Shown one piece after another: positions 37,253 to 49,090 of a stretch of DNA of 64,000 bases. A program made the translations under genes and the position numbers. Origin of the DNA: Liolophura sinensis (lineage: Eukaryota > Mollusca > Polyplacophora > Chitonida > Chitonidae); assembly GCF_032854445.1 (NCBI RefSeq), contig NC_088306.1, positions 6,815,924 to 6,879,923 of the forward strand, in the 5' to 3' direction. Position 1 is the stretch's first letter, and every line of letters starts with the position of its first letter. A model generated the notes under the pieces. The model did not search any database. It was not told where the DNA came from and worked only from the letters and a program-made list of their open reading frames with translations.

Positions 37253-37899
37253 CAGCAAAACTTTTTTCACCATGTCAATTCATTTTTCTCTTCAAACTTT
37301 TTCCTCACCATGTCATTTTTATGGCTCCGTATTATTTGGCCTAAGAATTATGTGAAATATACCGATGCATGTCTACAAGGCTAAATGTCAATTCTAAATG
37401 TCAACGACATAACATGCAGAGAAAAGCTAACCCCATGAACTCAGCCGAAAAATGAATCTCCCTGTCTGTCCGTCTGCCTGAAGACCCAATTTTGTGTCCG
37501 TGCATCCCCTCTCAAACTGTCATCTAAACTTGTGCATGCTTAGGTTGAATGGCAATTATGTTCATAATCAACCCAGTTTAGGACATTGCGTAATTTTGCT
37601 TTTACATGTGTTCAGATTTTGTCCAGACAATTTTTGCTGAAAAAATGAACTTACATGTATTTCCATGAAGCGTAGCATACATCTTCCCTGTAATCTGAAC
37701 TTGGTGGTTTAATTATAATTATGGGGGTAATTATTTTCAAAATTAGTCTTAGATAACAATCTATATGAAGGCAAACTAAGCAACAGGACGTCCTATCATT
37801 TATTTTAAAGTTTTCTTTCTTTTATTTTGGGAAATGTTGGAGGATGGAAGCGTATATTTCGGATATCCGGATTCTCGTTTGTAAACGTTTAATATTTCC

Positions 37900-38420
37900 A
37901 GCCATTCTCTCCAACACCGTATGAAGGCATTACTAAAACAGCCTTACAAGTTTTCCAAAAAGCTGCTGAAGATAAATCCTATATTATCTAGACCTCCACT
38001 AATGTCTGACAGAAAGTCTAGACGCTCCTCTGGGATTGGAGACAAATTATGTTTTGTCAACCACGTTTGCTTATTTCCGTTTTAGACATGTCAACTTATC
38101 AAGGACGTAACGCATGTTTGGGATTTTTGCTGTTTAGCGGTTATATCGGATAGCGGCGGATTTGCTAAAATAAAATTACTGTTCGGAAACGATGACTGGT
38201 GATCATGGAATTACAATACTGTCCACCGTCAGAAAAGATCACAGTGGCCTCGTCAAAATGAGCCGGGGTAGAAGCTTTAACAAACATTTAGTCATCTAGC
38301 ATGTTGAAGTTCCCATCCGAATCGCATTGACACGAAGAAACCTTTAAAAATAAATTTTCCAAATGTTGAAACTGAAGCCAACATTCTAAAGTTAAACCGT
38401 AATTTGTGATTTAATTTTGC
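37900..38420 (+). repeat. R2 repeat (block P)
   Basis: CTCCAACACCGTATGAAGGC to GAAAGTCTAGACGCTCC, then TTAGACATGTCAACTTATCA. It is similar to 43440-43770 and to parts of 23200-23400. Confidence 0.55.
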
Positions 38421-39500
38421 ATTACAAAACTTAAGACGCATTGCCTCCCTCGTACATGTGGTAACTTTTCTGAAATACGTTACGACATGAAGAGCTTAGC
38501 CTTGGCATACATCTCTTTATTTGTGAACTTCTCTGTGCGGTGAAACATAGACGATTTATTCTGATTTATTGTGGCTTCAACAACATTTAATGCTCTGTTA
38601 ACCCAGAGGTGTATCCGTATTTTCCGGAAGGTAAATTCCGTTATTTATCCCTGGGTTTTAACCCAGGAATGGAAATATTAGACGAAATTGCGAGGTTTGG
38701 AGACAACTTATATCCTTTCATACACAGATGATTAATTTACTTCATCATCAGTTGATTTACTAAGACAGTTACCAGTGTTATGATGTCACTACAGTGCTAT
38801 AATATCACTTCATATCTGACATATCAGCTATCTGCGTTTACGTTCAATGAAATTGCTCCTCTCAAACATTCACTGGAGAATGAATCCCAATAAAAAGGTT
38901 CAAAATGATAAAATCATGATGACCTCGAGGGAAACCTTTGAGAAGATTAAAGACAAGATCAAAGACACCATTATCCATAATTATCCATACTGGAAGTCAA
39001 TATGGCTTCAGAGAGAATTTGACCTGGTAATACATCAGCCACTTGTGTGGCAATGTTCCTGAACACGCTGTATTTATTAGTACTCTTGAATTGATCAAAT
39101 GGCGTTTTATGCCTGAACTCATTTTATTAATATTTTGAATGACCAAAATGGAAAACAGATAAACAAAAGAAACATGATTGAAAAAGCTTTGTATGTCTGT
39201 ATTTGTTCCAGTAACGCGACGGTGATATTACAAATATTTCAGGCAAGAAAAACACCCAGCTTTTACATTATCCTAACTGTGCTGTTTTTGTGGAATAAAT
39301 TTGCACGGTTGGATGGATAGTTGCAAACCCATTTGCTTGATGTGTTCCAGACAAAAAAGGCAAGGATTTCATATGCATGTGTATGTGAAAGTGTCACGTT
39401 ATCGGACTACGTTTTCTCAGGGAAAGCTATTTATTATTCGTAAAGAGGGCAATAGAAAGGGATGAGCGAGATCTAATGCTCGGTGCACACGATACTGTGG
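38421..39500. other. Unassigned region
   Basis: Two frames (38847-39062, 39135-39320) show no motif. There is no repeat assignment. Confidence 0.3.
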
Positions 39501-39512
39501 TATTAACGGTCA

Positions 39513-39661
39513 GTAAGTGGGAAGGTCTGCAGCAACTTGCAGATGGCCGTGGGTTTCCCCCGGACTGTCCCCTTTTTCCTCCCACCATAATGCTGGCCGC
39601 CGTGACGTATGTGAAATATTCTTGAGCACGGCGTAAAACACCAATGAAATAAATAAATAAA
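39513..39661 (+). mobile_element. SINE-A, 5' truncated with 12-bp target duplication
   Basis: Only the 3' part of SINE-A is present (from GTAAGTGGGAAGGTCTGC to the (AAAT)n tail). It is flanked by TATTAACGGTCA at 39501-39512 and 39662-39673. Perfect duplications around a truncated copy mean it inserted already short, as in target-primed reverse transcription. Confidence 0.92.
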
Positions 39662-39673
39662 TATTAACGGTCA

Positions 39674-40259
39674 AAAAATCTAAACAGGAACCTTCCTCAT
39701 TTGGGATTCCAAGGTTAAAAAATAAAATTTGCAGTTTTCTGGATAAAATTTATGGAGCAATTCTCGACGGGAAAGATTTATTTACAAACGTATTTTCTGA
39801 CCTGTCAAAGAACTGTTATGCATTTGACGTATGTTATTAATTTCCTGATTAGTTTAAAATTAAAACTATATTTACCGTTGAAAGCATAAACCCTAGTGGC
39901 ATGGTCTGAGACGGATATTGTTTATATATTAAGAGGATTATTTAAGACTGTTTCAATTCCCAAGTCATTTGCCAGGGAGAAAATGGTGATTTGGCTTGGA
40001 GAGCTGACTATTGTTCTATATAGGACCTTGCTCTTGTGACCCCTGATGTTATACGAACAACAAATTAATAATTGTTGACCACATAAGATTTGGAGTATCT
40101 ATGCTCCTCATTTATAGCAATCCAAGATAACAGAAACGACTGGACAACAAAACAGCTGACCATCGTGGTCAGAATTACATATGTGGTCGTAGCACCGGTT
40201 ATGATAATGCACACAGAAAAACACGTAAAACGTTGCTAAATCTAGGGTTAAAAAAGAAA
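39674..40259. other. Unassigned region
   Basis: AT-rich, with no frame or repeat recognised. Confidence 0.3.
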
Positions 40260-43200
40260 CAGTCGTATAACAGCCGGTAACGGAAACAGAAGTACTGGGT
40301 CAACAATCACAATACCAATTTCAAACAACGTTGTGAAGAAATCATCAAAGAACTAAGAAAGTATGTAAAGTAAACAAATTAGGAGGGATATATTGCATAT
40401 TACAAATCTTCGCCTTATCGTTTCTTATAATTTTATTGAAATCAAAAGACAATTGTCTGTTTGATGTCTATGAAAGCTGTTTTATTGTGGGAATCAATGC
40501 ACAGCTGTACATGTAGAAGCAGACAGCAACCGTGGCATTTCCCATGGGTCTTCTCCGGAAATGACCACTAGACATATGTGGCGCGATCCTGTAGGAAAAT
40601 ACAAAGAAGGCATTATTCCAATCCGGCTTTGATACACTGCAGTCCACAGCACTGCTTCGATCTTAAACCTTGGCATCTCAACTGATAGAAGAGGCATCTA
40701 TAGCCGCCTTAGAACAGCTGCTTTGATTTCCCGTCTTCGTTATCTTGCTTAGTGTTCTATTTGAGTTTTTGTTGGGTTTTTGTCATCGTGGCTTGAGTCG
40801 TCTACACATGCGCAGACGCCAACGACCTCTGGTATAAGCTGAATGCTAGTACCCGGTAAACATTAAACAAAGTAAAAATACATGTAGGCTTAGTTTTGAA
40901 ATAGTAATAACAGTAAAAAGTATAATGTTAAATGTAAATTTAGGTTATATTTTGGTGGCGCTATTGGTGATTGTTGTGGAAAAATGCACAATTTTCACTG
41001 TGCATGCACCACATATTGCTCACTGGACACATTTGGCCTATATGGGATGCGTGTACGTCTTTAACCTGATAGTCAGCTATCGTTTATAATATTTCTTTGG
41101 GGCCCGGTTGGATTACTGTTGTGCACATTTTAAATAAACACAATGCACATATATTAAGTATTAAGAGAATTAGAAATTTTTTGTATAATTTCTTTTCCAT
41201 TAACGAGAACCCAATGAATCTTGGCGTTGTTTAAGATTGTTCTAGGATATTTGTCATTGGTAGCAATGGTGTAAAGCGAGAGTGGCGCATGCGCTGTAAC
41301 GAGTTTGGAGGTATAGAACAGTGACAAGAAGGTCATGCCTAGATGCCATTTGTAGTTGTTGTCTACAGTACGGACCTACACACAATTTGAGTACACACAG
41401 TGGAAGGTCCTGTACATCTTTGAATATGTCCTGGGCAATTGCATGGACTGATGAACCATGTTTTACAAAGTAAATTTTATAGTTCCCTTGAGTGTGCTTT
41501 CGAGCTATTTCTGTGTGCAAACTTCTACGACAAATGTACATGTAATATGATTTCGGGTTGTAATGATAATAGTGTCAATTCAATTACACGTGTCTTCCTT
41601 CAAGGGATTTATTTGCAACCTTTATGACGCCCCGAATTAAGGCATTCCCCAAGGTCTGCATCGGTTTTTGGCGTAATGAATTCGATAATCTTCGTGGTGG
41701 AAAGGATAACTTCATACTCCGTAAAGAATTCCACTTGTAGATTCAGTTCATCTACAATACCAGAAGAAGTCGCATTGGTCAAATTTTACACCTTAAAAGA
41801 AGAAAACATCATAGCCTATGCAGGTAACTGTGTGTTGAGGCGTTAACTTATGGATATTGTCGAACATAAAACATTCGTGTTTAACGAGGATCTTACCAGA
41901 ATATGAGAAGGACTCCTTATATTTCACCAGGTATATTCACTTTGATAAACCATTACGTCAAATGTCATCATGGCCCTTGTCATCATTTACTCGAAGGTCT
42001 CGCTGTGGCCACAGACGATGGGCTTGACAACATTAGGGTTCGATGCTATAATCCAGCTTTCTTTTTAGTGCACATGTAGGCCGGTCGTTTCCATCGAGGT
42101 ATGGTCTGCTTTTATATAATGAGACGTTCTTCAGAACGCGAACAGCGTAAAACCACAATCAAATACACAAACCAAATGGAAGTGTTGTGTCAGAACAAAT
42201 GTCTGCACAGTGGTTTGGATTGCAACAAGTGGACAAAATCTTATCGTTTTTATTTGATGGGAAATTTTGATTAAGGTATCAAGTTTTTTTTTCCGCTATA
42301 ATACGCTTTCTCACTACTATAGTTGTCATAAACATACTGTATACAAACCTTCCTTTAACACTGCTGACAAAACATTTTGACTGATTATGTTTCCCAATTA
42401 TATTGGAATAAGGTTTACAATCTTCTAAGTGATTTCTTCATCGGAGGGTCATGTCCATCTATACCCGTCCTGCGCTTTTTTCTATCTGTACCCTTTGCCC
42501 GAAGCATCAACAGGCAATGATATGCCTGAGTCGTTGGAAAAGAACGCTTAAAAGATTTGTCCAAAGGTAGCAATGCGAGATCGATCCTTTAAAATTTGTT
42601 ATACTCGTGTGACTCTGACATCCCAGCAATGGTGAATCAAGATTTTAAAAACCAAATCCCATAAGGCTGAATCCTAAAATAGAAGACACCAAGACAAGAT
42701 AAATCTGGGTAAAATCTTACCCGACAACCATCAAATACGTTTCGTCTCTAATCTGATCTGAAAACTATGGGCGAAGTAAGAAGCTTTTTGTTCAAGTATT
42801 AGATAATGGAACTGAAGTTTGTCAGTTGATTGGAGCAGCTGTCAAATTTGAAGATATTCACTTTATTATATTTACAACGAAATCGTTCGATGTTTCCAAG
42901 GATGTCTAAGTGGTTGTCTCGGAAGACAATTCAATTTGCCGACGAGGTTGCCTTGGAATCTCTTTCTTGTTCAAATGAAAGGTTAAGTGTTTTGTATTCT
43001 TCAGAAAGATCGTTGACTACAGCGAAACATATAAACAAGGAAAACAATATCACAAAAGGAGAAATACGCTACTGTGAGATTGAATGAGAATGGAATCATA
43101 ACATATCACTTTTAGCCAAAGCAATATGTGAAATATGTTGATGCCTACCCAATGATAATTCTCATTACGTTATACATGTAACTAAAGACGTACCACACAG

Positions 43201-43770
43201 GAAGTATGACCAGAGCAGCGACGACAGTGTGATAACTGGCAACTGGTCACACGTAACTGGTGAAATACGGCCTTTTGTCAATTACCTCAGTCAGGTTTTG
43301 TTACATACGGTGAAAACGAATCTCAGATACTCACGCAATCAGTATACCGTCGCAAAGAGATCTCCTTGGGCTGTTTCAGAATCAGCCTACATGCATATTC
43401 GCATATCGATATTTTGTAAAGCTTTGACATTTCCAACAAATCTCGACAACTTTGTATGATGGCATTACTGACACATCCCTAGAAGTGTTCCAGAAGGTTG
43501 CAGAAGAAAAATCCTTTTTTATTTCGCCCCTGCACTAATCCTCTCTGAGAAAGTCTAGACGCTGCTATGGCGTTAAATCCATTAGCTTGTTTTCGTTTCA
43601 GACATCTGACGGTAAGGAGGGCGTAATCTTGTTTCGGATTACTGCTAGTTAAACGCTATGTCTGATACTGACGGCTTTGTTAAAGGAAAATTACTGTTTT
43701 ATAACAATGACGTCAAGATGAAGCGGGGTAAAATCGTTGACAAACATCAAATTTAATTAAGATGTACAGC
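40260..43770 (+). repeat. Duplicated block Q (partner P at 34005-38420)
   Basis: Diverged copy of P without the foldback element. It begins with an R1 copy (40262-40385: CAAAGAACTAAGAAAGTATG) and ends with R2 (43200-43770). 40390-41530 has no partner in P; it includes GGCGCATGCGCTG at 41284 and frames without motifs. Confidence 0.65.
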
Positions 43771-44190
43771 ATGGAGGGAAAACCGAGAGCAGCGACGCGT
43801 GTGATAGCTGGCAAACGGTCACCCGCAAACGGTGAAATGCGGCCTTTTGGCAATTTACCTCATATAGGGTTTTATTCTAACTATTCACGTAAATGCATAT
43901 ATAGTAGAATATAGAACTCCCCCTATCACCATGGCTTAACTAATTAATTGGCTTAACTAATTGTTAATTGCAATTTATTAGACATCACTGGTCCAGAATT
44001 ATTCAAAATGCTGTGCTGTCATGACATTTAACACACACTAACATTAAAACAATGCAAAAGAACCAGGCCTCCAGGATGCTTAGTCAATCAGCAGAACCCT
44101 GGTTTATGCAGGAATACTATGTAATTAAGACGTACAGCATAGAGAGTCAAACCAGAGCAGGGAGGACACTAGTTACAATTCGTCTGCAAA
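43765..44190 (+). repeat. R2 repeat, further partial copies
   Basis: Starts GATGTACAGCATGGAGGGAA, GTGATAGCTGGCAAACGG; a second start GACGTACAGCATAGAGAGTC lies at 44129. These resemble 22620-22890 and 43190-43300, so R2 is locally repeated. Confidence 0.5.
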
Positions 44191-44254
44191 GTATAAACGA
44201 TATGAAAGGCTATCTGTTCACGGAAGATAGTGAGAATAAAATTTTAGCAAACAT

Positions 44255-44440
44255 AACAGCATTATGATGGAAGGAAACCAAGAGAAGTGAGGGGGATACC
44301 CATGACCATCCGCAGGTTGTTGCAAGACCTTCCCACGTGCGTCTGGAGTGGAAGCCATGAGCTGGACATGAACTCATAGGGTTCGTGTTGCGAAGAGGCT
44401 TCTCTTTGATTGTGCTGCGGTAGCAAACTAACAACGGAGC
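44255..44440 (-). mobile_element. SINE-A remnant
   Basis: CATTATGATGGAAGGAAACC, CCATCCGCAGGTTGTTGCAA and GAGCTGGACATGAACTCATA mark the middle and head of a minus-strand SINE-A. The tail is missing. Confidence 0.65.
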
Positions 44441-44954
44441 TCTCCCTTCCCTGGATTTTAACGATGAAGACAAATATCTTTTTACACTATAGGAACACCT
44501 GGATCGTCGAGTTCGATTTCATGTACAGGAATTCACGCTAATGTTGATGTAAAGCAAACATTTCGTATCCTGTATGATACTCTACCTGCATTTTTAAAAC
44601 GACTTTGACAGATACAAATCAATAACTTTTAGCCTGTAATGAAAATTCGTTTTATGCCAGTTCCATCTCTTCATCTGTTAAGTGAGATAATCTCTGATTT
44701 CTTAAAAAAAATCACATGTTACGTGCTCTGGGTGAACACATGAGGATTGTTGTACATGATATTGTACGCATGTACATGGAAAATAGTGACTGACAAGGTT
44801 CAACCCACGGCATTGCCTTATCATGTTTTCTATATTTCCTTTTTATTGAGTCTAATTCTGCTTAACCCGGGTTAGGGAGTGGATATTCATCGTGTTGAAT
44901 AAGATCGCCACGTTGGATATATGAACCATCCAAGCGCAACTGGGATACATATAC

Positions 44955-45035
44955 TATTATCTATTTTGGTTTTACGTCATACTCAAGAATATTTCACTTA
45001 AACGACGGCGGCCAACATTATGGTGGGAGAAAACT
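44955..45035 (-). mobile_element. SINE-A tail fragment
   Basis: TTTTACGTCATACTCAAGAA, TTTCACTTAAACGACGGCGG and CATTATGGTGGGAG are the 3' part of SINE-A on the minus strand, cut off afterward. Confidence 0.65.
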
Positions 45036-45293
45036 GGACACGACCATACAAACTGACGACCAAAAAGAAACTTTACAAAGAGTTCAAATCAAGTTATTTT
45101 GCCAAAGCAAAAACAGGATGACTGAAATTTAATATATTGAAAAGACCTATGACTTTAGATATCGAAACCCTTGCGTAAGAACACAACCCTTAAATCATTT
45201 TACAAGTGAAAAAACAGAGCAGTGGTAGAAAAATAGCCATTCCATCTTGGTTAACAATGGGCAGAGTATACAGAAAGTTGATTATTTTTAAAA

Positions 45294-45581
45294 TCAGTCA
45301 ATATTAAAACGAATGAATTTCGCGCGTGTCCTTAGCCTGTCCGATGTCTGCCCTGTCTCTCTGTAACGTTGCATCATGTTTGGGACAGTTACACGAGAGC
45401 AGCCGAAGGCCCTTGCATGTGGACATGGGTGGCTCCCGTGGATACCATACCCAGGGGTCTCTCGTGTTGTACTGGAGTCAACCGAGGCATTACTTTGGTG
45501 ATTCTTAGTCAGTGTGCAAGTCCACCATACTGTGTGTAACGTTTTTATACACTTATTACATGTGCAGTTGCGGCCGTCCAT
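45294..45581 (-). pseudogene. Tc1/mariner transposase N-terminal fragment
   Basis: The 95-codon minus-strand frame contains ARAFGCSRVTVPNMMQRYRE, followed by TGQTSDRLRTR. This is the second helix-turn-helix of a Tc1-type transposase: (A)xxFGxSRxTVxxxxxRYRxTGxxxDRxRxGRPR. The usual GRPR and the downstream DD34E catalytic domain are absent; the frame ends after RAKFIRFNID. It is a 5' remnant of a dead element, with no inverted repeats recognised nearby. Confidence 0.7.
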
Positions 45582-45789
45582 GGGTCACGTGATCAACTTT
45601 CTTCGTTGTCTCAAAACATATTCGTTTGGGCGTATCAGACGCTTGTCGCACATATGCTTCGTACAATGTTTTCCTACAATAATTTGGTATTAATTTGCTG
45701 AAAAGGCTGGTTAAATTTAAACTCACGGAGTCGTAAAATTTTTTTTTGGCCGTCAGTTTTATTATCATCGAAAGCGTATATAGTAGCAT

Positions 45790-45990
45790 GGTTGAATTCT
45801 GATTTCACTCATTCGCCTAAAACATACATTGGCTCCTTCCAATATCATTGGAAAAGGGTGACTGCTCTTTCAAAGATTCCGTCTCATTTTCGTACTTTAT
45901 ATACATTTTTAGTTCTTTGGTAGTTTGTGATAAACGTAGTTTTGGGAATTGGTCTTGCGATTTTGTGATGAATGCCTTTTTCAACGCATA
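45790..45990 (-). repeat. R1 repeat
   Basis: On the minus strand: CAAGACCAATTCCCAAAACT, ATCACAAACTACCAAAGAAC, then AGACGGAATCTTTGAAAGAG. Confidence 0.7.
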
Positions 45991-47259
45991 GATTGTATAC
46001 ATTAGAGATTATTTGAGCCTTTCATTACTGCGATACATATATGTTTAGAATAAACCATGATATGGTCGAAAACAAAGGACCCCTTGTAACAAGACAGGAA
46101 ATCGTCCCACTTCGGTGCAGCAGTAAGGTGTAATTTTTTCCATGCAGAAAAACAAGCAAGACCATCTTGAGTATGAAGCACATTTACTGAAGAACATGTG
46201 CATGAAAAACTGGAGTGATGCAATTTATGCTTTTTGTTTTATCAAAAGACAAAAGTAGGATCTAAAGCAAATTTTGCGAAACTAACTCGTTTTCCTGCGG
46301 GGATTTTGTTCAAAACACAAATGTGATTACGTGAACCAAAATCATTTCCAAATATTTGAAGTATAGTTAGAGAGTAGTAAGCTGGAACAAAGTATCGTTT
46401 GGGTTACCGCGATCATATTTTTATAAATCGAAAAATAAAAGAAATAATTTGGGAGTTCAGAGGAACTCTACATTCACCATAATGTTTGATGTTTTTTAAC
46501 GCATTGCCCGCACTGGTCCAGTGGTAACATGCGTTTTTTGAATTTTTTTCTTGTCGAATAGGATAAAAAGCACGATTCCTATAATTGTGTGATATGGAAT
46601 TTTTCAGTGCTTATCAACGTGAGGTAATTTGAACCACACAAGATTTTTTTTCCTATATTTCTTCATACATTGTCAAACTAAATGATAGGAAAGTTTGAGT
46701 ATATTGTAAATCTGTAGAAAATAAATACAGTATTCTTCCCATGAACGCTCAACGCTATTTACCGCAGCTAACAGCATATCTTACAACTGCATTGAGAAAG
46801 GGGGCACCTGTTTATCAGTTTAGATTTACAAACCTTGTTGCAAATACCAACATTAGACTTGCTGTATAACCAAATTGTCCAAGCCACCTGGATGATTCAA
46901 TTTATATCGGATGACCTAATTAACTATATAGTTCACTACCGTTCCGGAAATCAACGGCCTCGACACAGAAAAGTTGATTCACCCGGGAGTTACTTTGCAT
47001 GGAGACTATTTAAAGTGGCGTACTTAGCATAATCACATGTCACGCTGGCCTTCGAATAGTTCCGGTGATAACAGGAACACTGCATAAGCCAATGGCTTTG
47101 TTGAATTTAATCGGTTCTGGTCTTGAGAGTTGCAATCAGCATGGCCCTGGGAGATACCCATTTGATGTGTGACCACGATTTTTCCTTTCTAACTATGTAT
47201 AAAAAAAAGGAACAACAAAATCAGTGTTTGCACTTACACACTAATTTCATTTTTCGAAT
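45991..47259. other. Unassigned region
   Basis: AT-rich, no gene supported. Frames at 46002-46223, 46835-47032 and 47123-47317 have no motif. Confidence 0.3.
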
Positions 47260-47370
47260 CAACCTGTGGATGGTCGCGAGTTTAACCCTGGCTCTGCCCC
47301 GTTTCCTCCTACCATAATGCTGACCGCCGTCGTGAAAGTGAAATATTCTTGAGTACAGCGTAAACGTCAT
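47260..47370 (+). mobile_element. SINE-A 3' fragment
   Basis: AACCTGTGGATGGTCGCGAG through TATTCTTGAGTACAGCGTAA, without the head. Confidence 0.7.
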
Positions 47371-47419
47371 TTGGGAATTGGCCTTGGGTTTTTTTGACGT
47401 GTAACATTCATACTGCAGC

Positions 47420-47580
47420 TCATGCTTACTTCCTCATTGGCAGTGTGTGGGCAGGTCTGTCAAGTAACCTGCAGATGGTCGCAAGTTTACCCCGGGCTCT
47501 GCCCAACTGTCACCCACCATAATGCTGGCCTCTGTCATATAAGTATGTCGTGGTCTTCAATACGTAGTAAAACATCATTG
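47420..47580 (+). mobile_element. Old SINE-A copy (X; twin in Y at 53765-53925)
   Basis: GCAGCTCATGCTTACTTCCT, ACCTGCAGATGGTCGCAAG and CCACCATAATGCTGGCCTC. The tail is decayed. Shared by X and Y, so it predates that duplication. Confidence 0.7.
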
Positions 47581-47599
47581 AAAACCATTGACTGCTTCT

Positions 47600-47745
47600 C
47601 TTAGCATGATTTCGTCATAGTTTCGTACTTTATACATTTTCTTAGTCCTTTGGCGGTTTGTGTTATACGTCGTTTTGGGAATTGGCCTTGCGATTATTGA
47701 CCTGGAACGCCTTTGGTTGAGGAATGATATACGAATGTCTGTTTG
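47600..47745 (-). repeat. R1 repeat (X; twin in Y at 53930-54095)
   Basis: On the minus strand: GACGTATAACACAAACCGCC, AAAGGACTAAGAAAATGTAT, then ACGAAATCATGCTAAGAGAA. Confidence 0.7.
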
Positions 47746-48950
47746 GATACAAAAAATCATTTAATTAAATAAATAAAAGTCCATGTTGAGGACACCAGTC
47801 TTGAAGTTTCACCTATACATACGTACATAGGTTAGTTTCCACCCCACCAGAACCAGGAATATCTCCCTCTCTCCGGGCCTGGATGCCCAGGTACCGTTTT
47901 CACTCTCTGACACTGGTTAGGCAACTATGGATAATCTATGCTCTTGGGCTTAGTGTCAGCTTATTTTGGGAGATATGTTTTACAAGCAAATCAACCATCG
48001 GAACTGGGTCACATCACCAACTCACGAAGATTTTCACTGATGTAAACCTAAACTTTATTTGTTTGTTTGTCTAAGTGATAATGTGAATTGCTGTATGGAC
48101 CAGTTAACACTGCTCACAATGGACGCGATGAACAGGTTTGATATGTCGATGAAAGGAAGTGGTGATGGAGCAGTTTAGAGAGGAGTTTTTGGATAGAATC
48201 TATAATAGCAGATGTCGGTGTGAAAATTCGGTGAGTGAGTAAAACCTGAGATTTGTTTTCCATTTTTTCTTAATTTTATTGTGAGAAACTTGTCAGCTGC
48301 CCAAAATGATCAACTGAAAGGGGTTTGCTTAGATCATTGGCTGTGGCAAAGGTCTGCGCTCTCGGAGTGCCATCTACTTTTTTTGTTTTCCCATACCGTA
48401 GATTTTGTTGTATGAGAACGTAACGTAAACACGTCATAGATTTCCCGAATGAAACGGTAACATGTCCGCGGTCCAGGGTATTAACATGAGCTACGACCTA
48501 TTACAGAAATACGACTGATGCAGGTCTCCATGGGAACTGAACATAGCTGTCTTTGTGAGAAAATTGCCGGAAAACCTTAGTGTCAACGTATCGGTATTCG
48601 GATTTGTTCTGCCCTGGACAATGAGTATTAGAAAACTGGACAAAAATATGGTGCGAGATTCGGAGCTGAGTAATAAGTTAGTTTTTCAACATCTAATGTC
48701 ATTTTAGCATTTTTATGTTAAAATAGCACATGACAGGAAATGTAAGATATTCGTGGCTGTTCATAACAACGAGAGTTTCAGGTGTGATTTGTGTCATTTT
48801 GTGATAATGTCTAGCCAATGGTTTTTTTTTTTACATTTTCAGGTAAGACTGTAGGCCTACGGAAACCGGAATGCAGAAAATTGTCTGTAATTGGGTCACA
48901 CGGTTTTCAGCCTTTTTTCCGGAAAGATACCAGCATCAAGGAACGAGCAT

Positions 48951-49090
48951 TATAAATTATTCTTTCCCTGCAAGTTTGATACTGAATTTTATTCCGTTTC
49001 CTTGTGAGAATGCCACACGACCGTGAAGCATTCGTCGGGAAACTGGATAAAATTCAGTATCAAACATGCATGGAAGGGGTAACGAATTTA
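48951..49090. repeat. Hairpin element (inverted repeat)
   Basis: Arms 48974-49001 and 49038-49065 pair at 26 of 28 positions (left arm GTTTGATACTGAATTTTAT...), with a 36-nt loop. Weaker pairing extends outward to about 48951 and 49090. It looks like a small palindromic transposable element. Block Y has no matching sequence here. Confidence 0.75.

Larger units (their letters stand above)
35764..37331. mobile_element. Foldback-type element with long imperfect inverted repeats
   Basis: The left arm (35764-35934) starts TACGGAGCCGTAAAA; the right arm ends TTTTTATGGCTCCGTA (37331) and is its inverse complement. Inner parts also pair: GATAAAATAACATGGTGG with its inverse near 36890, and AACCCCCGAGTTTAAAAGTC with its inverse at 36813-36863. 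The right arm is split by a SINE-B (36925-37252). Block Q (near 43100-43125) runs through without the element. Internal DNA has an R1 copy and no transposase, so it would be non-autonomous. The target duplication is not resolvable. Confidence 0.75.
34005..38420 (+). repeat. Duplicated block P (partner Q at 40260-43770)
   Basis: In order, P and Q share R1; a block starting GGGATTTATTTGCAACNTTT (34490 and 41605); a block with AAACATNCTGTANACAAANC (35130 and 42325); CATCAAATACGTTTC (35480 and 42730); and the R2 segment with GAAAGTCTAGACGCT (38010 and 43550). P contains a 1.57-kb inverted-repeat element that Q lacks. Divergence is substantial. No gene is seen in either copy. Confidence 0.7.
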
